Origin: Chloroflexota bacterium
GTDB taxonomy: Bacteria > Chloroflexota > Chloroflexia > QHBQ01 > JADMIH01
Length of the DNA: 9,349 nucleotides
Assembly: GCA_015478675.1 (NCBI GenBank)
Contig: JADMIH010000149.1
Coordinates: forward strand, 1 to 9,349
Direction: 5' to 3'
The notes beneath the pieces were generated by a model that had not been told where the DNA came from, made no database searches, and worked only from the letters and a program-made list of their open reading frames with translations. Position 1 is the first letter of the stretch, and every line of letters starts with the position of its first letter. Positions 6,133 to 9,349 of the stretch are shown here, in pieces. The position numbers and the translations under genes were made by a program.

Positions 6133-8088
6133 TCAGTCGGCTCCGCCTCCACCGCCTCCACCGCCTCCACCGCCGAAGCTTCCACCGCCTCCGCCCCAGC
6201 CTCCGCCACCACTGCTGCTAGAGGGCGCGCTTGTCATGATGCTTGATGCTGAGTTGACCATCGAGGTGAAGCTGTCCGACATCCCTTGCATGGCCGATCC
6301 TAAGGAGTTGCTCATTCCCTGCATGGCACCGCTTGGATCGAACTGGGGCATACCTCCGCCTCCGCCTCCGCTTACAGTTGCCGTTTGCTGCCCTACAGGC
6401 ATTCCCATCGGGAAATAGCCGTAAGGATAGTAGCCGTAGGGGGCGTACCAGCCGGGCATGGCTGAGGGAACGCTGTTGAACTGGTTGATAAGCTGTCGCT
6501 CGATGCCCATTGCTACAGCATAGGGAAGGTACTGCTGGAACTTGTCGGCGGCGGCTTGCACGTTAGTGTAGCGCTGCATTTCCTGCAAATATCTGCTGAA
6601 TGCGCGCCACTTTTCGGCTTGCTCCGAGCCAAAATCGGTCTTGCGCGGCATTGCCCCAGCTATCGCCAGCCACGCGACTCCTGCTATCGCCAGCCCTATG
6701 GCAGGCACAATCAGCCAGGGGCTAATCAGGTCGCCGACGGTGAAGGTAGCGAAGAAGGTCAGGCCCGCCAGAATGAGAAGGCCGACGCCTCCTGCTACGT
6801 TGCGCGCTCTCACCGACTTGGGGTTCTCAGGGAAGTAGTTGAGGGCAATCAGGCTGCGATACATCTCATCGTATATAGGCGGCAGGTCGCTGTAGAAGGT
6901 GTTCTTCAGGCCGGAGAGTTGCACAGGGTTGCCATGCTTGAATAGAGCTTGCAGCGTCATTTCTTCAAAGCGGTAATCCACTTTGTTGCCTGTCTGCGCG
7001 TACTCGAAGTCCTTGCCCGGCAGGATACCCCCCTGGGCGGTCTCACGCATAGTAAGGTTGCCTTTGCGACCCTGGTCCACCACTGTAGCTATGACATCAC
7101 GCACATCAGCCGACTCGTCAATAAGGGTGCCCACAAGCCCTGGCGGCAGGTTGCTTGGCGGCTCGGTAAGGTAGTCGCTGGTGAGCTTAACAGGCTTGTC
7201 GCGCCCCTTGCTGTACCAGCGCATGATCGCCAGCAGTACGCCCAGAATAGCGATGAGCACTCCGAGCACGAAGAGGACGATGTCTAATATAGGCTGGATT
7301 TTGTCGCGGGTGTCCACTCCCGCCTGCCAACCTGGTGCTGTGGCTTGCAGCGCACCCAGGGGCAACTGTGCTCCTATCTCAAAGCCGCTATCGAGGTTGC
7401 TGCTGGTGGTCCAAACAACGCTGTTCCCTTGCTTGCTCGTTTCGGCCTGAGGTTTCGAGGTGGTTTTCAGGAGATTATTCGCGCTTGTGGGCGTAGTCAA
7501 CTGAACACGGCTGGCGTTGATAGGCGATCCCCAGTTTTGAGGCACTGCATACCAGTCAACCACATCACGGTCGGAATAAACACGAACAGCGCCAGCCGCG
7601 TGGTAGCTGACTGTGAAAACTCGCGTTCCGCTGGAAGTGTAGTCGTAGACCCATCGTATATTCAGCTTATTGCCACTGATTTCGGTGCCGAAGGTGCCCG
7701 GCACACCGCTTATTGAGCCATCAGGATCGTAGCTGGTTTGCCGGTAAGCTACGGGCTGACTATTTGAGTCGTCCTTTAATTCAGTGACCTTCACCCCGCT
7801 GATGCTATCGACTTTGCTCAATTCTATTGTGCGCGTTCCACGATGGAAACTTCCCGAATCGTATACGTAGGCTAGCGTCTCTGTTACATCAAGTGAGCCG
7901 TCCGGGTTGACGGTGATATCAGAGTTGTACTGACCCATGTGATAGCTTTTGCTCTGGGCATGAACGCCTTGCGGGACGACAAGGAAGAGACCTGACGGCA
8001 ACGCCAGGAGCGCGAGCCATAAGAGAGCAACTAGTGCCGAGATTCGGGGCTGGGACCTTCTCATCTTGGTAATCTTCTCCATCTGCAC
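6133..8088 (-). CDS. DUF2207 membrane protein with Gly-rich C-terminal tail
   Basis: A 651-residue protein with DUF2207 layout. The signal peptide has an n-region ending MRRSQPR, a hydrophobic core at 16-40 and probable cleavage at VHA-QS (44/45). An extracytoplasmic beta-rich domain (about 47-245) contains ITVNPDGSLDVTETLAYVYD (58-77). Then come a membrane helix (267-290), a cytoplasmic domain (about 300-425) with winged-helix-like ADVRDVIATVVDQGRKGNLTM (327-347), two more helices (431-453, 456-480), a cytoplasmic segment (481-540), a Tyr/Pro/Gly patch (546-563) and an almost pure Gly tail (626-649). The annotated start is GTG at 8086-8088, 3 bases after the previous stop and 8 bases from GGAAGAG. 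ATG at 8082, or at 8064 with GGAGAAG nine bases upstream, is also possible; the last gives the most compact signal peptide. The function of DUF2207 is not established. Context suggests sensing or anchoring for the PspA/SPFH proteins. Confidence 0.87.
   Translation of the reverse strand: MQMEKITKMRRSQPRISALVALLWLALLALPSGLFLVVPQGVHAQSKSYHMGQYNSDITVNPDGSLDVTETLAYVYDSGSFHRGTRTIELSKVDSISGVKVTELKDDSNSQPVAYRQTSYDPDGSISGVPGTFGTEISGNKLNIRWVYDYTSSGTRVFTVSYHAAGAVRVYSDRDVVDWYAVPQNWGSPINASRVQLTTPTSANNLLKTTSKPQAETSKQGNSVVWTTSSNLDSGFEIGAQLPLGALQATAPGWQAGVDTRDKIQPILDIVLFVLGVLIAILGVLLAIMRWYSKGRDKPVKLTSDYLTEPPSNLPPGLVGTLIDESADVRDVIATVVDQGRKGNLTMRETAQGGILPGKDFEYAQTGNKVDYRFEEMTLQALFKHGNPVQLSGLKNTFYSDLPPIYDEMYRSLIALNYFPENPKSVRARNVAGGVGLLILAGLTFFATFTVGDLISPWLIVPAIGLAIAGVAWLAIAGAMPRKTDFGSEQAEKWRAFSRYLQEMQRYTNVQAAADKFQQYLPYAVAMGIERQLINQFNSVPSAMPGWYAPYGYYPYGYFPMGMPVGQQTATVSGGGGGGMPQFDPSGAMQGMSNSLGSAMQGMSDSFTSMVNSASSIMTSAPSSSSGGGGWGGGGGSFGGGGGGGGGGGAD
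6143..6174 (-). repeat. 9-bp tandem repeat coding the Gly tail
   Basis: CCGCCTCCA occurs three times in tandem plus a five-base partial copy. It lies in frame with the glycine codons at the end of the DUF2207 gene, so length changes by whole units would keep the frame. Similar GGN-codon runs occur at about 6175-6205 and 6352-6372. Confidence 0.8.
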
Positions 8089-8091
8089 AGA

Positions 8092-8652
8092 TTATTCTCT
8101 TCCAACTTGTGCTTTGGGTATGAAGATTTCAGCGCCGCAGTAGGGGCAGGTTATCACCCCTTTGCCGCCCACCTCGAGGGGGGCGCCGCAGTTGGGGCAT
8201 TTGCCGTTGACGATTACAGATTGGGTGATGGCTGCCGCGTCCTCAGAGACGAGCCTGCCCTGCCTCCAGTCTATATACCCACTGAAAAGCCCTTTGCCTA
8301 CGAGGTCGTAAATGGCAGCTTTCACCTTGTCGAGTGGCATATTGGTTTCGAGAGCTACTGAGGATATCTGCACCGTACCCTGGGTTTGCACCATGTTGAG
8401 GATGAGCTTCTCCTGTTCCACGCCCGCGAATTGTAGGGCCTCACTGCGGCCTTGCATCATGAACCAGATGCCGACGCCCGCGATAATTGCCGCAATGAGT
8501 ATGGCGCAGCCCATTGTGAGCGCAGCGCCGCCGCTCTGGAGTGTAGAGTTTGCCTGGTTGAGAGAGCCGAAGACCCACAGCCCCGATATCACCACTATAA
8601 CCGCGGCTACTATAAAGAGCGCCAGCGCGATGACCCTACCAGAGCCTACCAT
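8092..8652 (-). CDS. Two-TM protein with winged-helix-like segment and C-terminal zinc ribbon
   Basis: A 186-residue membrane protein and the first gene of the operon. Two hydrophobic helices (7-29 and 43-66) form a hairpin, leaving both termini probably in the cytoplasm. Residues 80-137 (LILNMVQTQGTVQISSVALETNMPLDKVKAAIYDLVGKGLF, then a beta strand) look like a winged helix of the PCI/MarR-like kind used for protein or nucleic-acid contact. The end holds one zinc ribbon, Cys 152/155 and 169/172 (CPNCGAPLEVGGKGVITCPYCG). The start ATG 8650-8652 has GGAGGT 5 bases upstream. The stop lies 3 bases before the DUF2207 start, suggesting translational coupling. By position and architecture it may correspond to YdjG, a zinc-ribbon membrane protein of the B. 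subtilis pspA operon. That link is an inference from layout, not a demonstrated homology. Confidence 0.8.
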   Translation of the reverse strand: MVGSGRVIALALFIVAAVIVVISGLWVFGSLNQANSTLQSGGAALTMGCAILIAAIIAGVGIWFMMQGRSEALQFAGVEQEKLILNMVQTQGTVQISSVALETNMPLDKVKAAIYDLVGKGLFSGYIDWRQGRLVSEDAAAITQSVIVNGKCPNCGAPLEVGGKGVITCPYCGAEIFIPKAQVGRE

Positions 8653-8657
8653 TCGTT

Positions 8658-8663
8658 ACCTCC
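8658..8663 (-). promoter_or_regulatory. Ribosome binding site of the first operon gene
   Basis: Minus-strand GGAGGT lies 5 bases before the ATG at 8652. It falls inside the leader predicted from the ECF-type promoter at 8698-8723. Confidence 0.75.
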
Positions 8664-8697
8664 ACTTATCGCTGCCTGTGCCCATTCCGCCACTATA

Positions 8698-8723
8698 TAC
8701 GTGGCTGGCTGTCGCAAGTTTCA
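8698..8723 (-). promoter_or_regulatory. ECF sigma (sigma-W-type) promoter of the stress operon
   Basis: The minus strand carries TGAAAC (8718-8723), a 16-base spacer and CGTA (8698-8701), continuing as TATAGT. This equals the B. subtilis sigma-W consensus TGAAAC-N16-CGTA at all ten positions and in spacing. The AAC and CGT cores are general to many ECF group promoters. Transcription would start near 8690, giving a leader of roughly 35-40 bases that includes the GGAGGT. I infer control by an ECF sigma factor encoded elsewhere. Confidence 0.7.
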
Positions 8724-8971
8724 TCCTGGCGCTATCTCCTTCAGGACTGCGTAGAGAGCAAGAATGCAGCCCATCTTACAACATCCGCCTGGGCTTGTCT
8801 ACATGGGATGGCTGTGTAAATGTTCAGAGTAAGCCATGACCCTGCGGGCCACCATTACGAATGAAAATACGAGCGATTTAGCACCCCTCTATACTACTAC
8901 CGTTCGCATCTTCAGAGGAGTTGGGGTAGAACAAAGTTCAAGAGGTAACTGTGTGGGCGTACTCCCGACTA

Positions 8972-9103
8972 CCCTCACCCCAACCCCTCTCCCATGAAGG
9001 GAGAGGGGGGAGACCCCTGTAACCCCGTCAGGAGCTTGGCCATGGCACTCAGCATGCATAAAGCCCCCTCTCCCCTCGTGCGAGTGGGAGCATGGGGTGA
9101 GGG
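8972..9103. repeat. Compound GC-rich palindromic (REP-like) element
   Basis: Outer inverted repeats CCCTCACCCC (8972-8981) and GGGGTGAGGG (9094-9103) match perfectly. Inside the left end, CCCCTCTCCC (8984-8993) and GGGAGAGGGG (8999-9008) form a perfect 10-bp stem with loop ATGAA. Inside the right end, 9070-9090 forms a 9-bp stem (CTCCCCTCG with CGAG and GGGAG, one bulged T). The layout of two hairpins bounded by matching ends looks like an interspersed REP/MITE-type element. No protein is encoded. Confidence 0.75.
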
Positions 9104-9208
9104 GAGGGACACCTCTGAACGCTTACTTGGTGAAGCGCTGAGGCCGGCTGCTCCGATTGCAGCAAGGCTCCTTATCTGGGCGCGGCGGTAAATCTAACCG
9201 ACAACCAT

Positions 9209-9241
9209 AAAAGAGAGGAGCGCCATCCGGCGCTCCCTCTC
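9209..9241 (-). terminator. Intrinsic-terminator-like hairpin
   Basis: GGAGCGCC (9217-9224) and GGCGCTCC (9229-9236) form a perfect 8-bp stem with loop ATCC. It extends by GAGA/TCTC across one bulged C. On the minus strand a TTTT run follows immediately (9209-9212). It would end transcription arriving from a gene to the right, before the ECF promoter. The plus-strand flank (CTTGTTTG) is a weaker U tract, so bidirectional action is possible. Confidence 0.65.
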
Positions 9242-9349
9242 CTTGTTTGTATCTAACGAGATAGTTTGTGCTAAGGTTGTTTCCTTGTTGGTAAGCAGTT
9301 AGGGAAGAAAGTGTTGGCGTCAATCTTGGAAGCCTGCCCACGTGTGGTG

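Larger units (their letters stand above)
8653..9349. other. Gene-free region upstream of the stress operon
   Basis: This stretch of nearly 700 bases has no open frame with a credible start, ribosome binding site or recognisable protein. It holds the ECF-type promoter, the compound palindromic repeat (8972-9103) and the terminator-like hairpin (9209-9241). Between about 8724 and 8965 I see nothing specific. The last 79 bases (9271-9349, minus) stay open in one frame up to a TAG at 9271-9273. This could be the end of a gene lying to the right, but it is too short to support. Confidence 0.6.

Noticed and set aside
6113..6418. Plus-strand frame with a poly-proline run
   Set aside because: It is the complement of the Gly-codon tail of the DUF2207 gene; Gly codons read in reverse give Pro.
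9123..9341. Minus-strand 72-codon open frame
   Set aside because: It runs straight through the terminator-like hairpin at 9209-9241, has no good ribosome binding site, and the product looks like no known protein.
9271..9349. Possible C-terminus of a gene entering from the right (minus, TAG at 9271-9273)
   Set aside because: Only 25 open codons, which is expected by chance, and no recognisable motif. Its position before the terminator is suggestive but not enough.

Overview
The window is a bacterial chromosome segment in which every gene I can support lies on the minus strand, so transcription runs from high to low coordinates. Moderate GC content, a GGAGG-type ribosome binding site before most genes, a GTG and a TTG start, a polyprenol-phosphate-mannose glycosylation pair, and GC-rich interspersed palindromes all fit a Chloroflexota bacterium. 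A Ktedonobacteria-like lineage is possible, but that is an impression, since no rRNA or marker gene is present. No mobile-element gene, tRNA, rRNA or CRISPR array was seen.

Right end (about 8653-9349): a gene-free stretch. It holds an intrinsic-terminator-like hairpin (9209-9241), a compound GC-rich palindromic repeat (8972-9103), and then an exact match to an ECF sigma-W-type promoter, TGAAAC-N16-CGTA, 46 bases upstream of the first gene.

Centre (8652 down to 2801): a probable five-gene envelope-stress operon. In order of transcription it encodes (1) a two-TM protein with a winged-helix-like segment and a zinc ribbon, (2) a secreted/membrane DUF2207 protein with a Gly-rich tail, (3) an unrecognised helical protein with a long disordered tail, (4) PspA/IM30, and (5) a YdjI-type SPFH ('virion core') protein with a double zinc ribbon. 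The content recalls Bacillus subtilis pspA-ydjGHI, a sigma-W target in which membrane partners place the SPFH protein at the membrane. Here DUF2207 takes the place of the TPM-domain protein YdjH and there is one extra gene. I infer that the membrane proteins sense or anchor while PspA and the SPFH protein form assemblies on the inner face of the membrane.

Left end (2700 down to 52): a strong hairpin separates the stress operon from a glycosylation pair. The pair is a GT-C polytopic glycosyltransferase (GT87/MptB-like), preceded by an extended -10 promoter, and a GT2 polyprenol-phosphate-mannose synthase that starts at TTG. The synthase would load mannose onto the polyprenyl-phosphate carrier, and the GT-C enzyme would use that donor on the outer side of the membrane.
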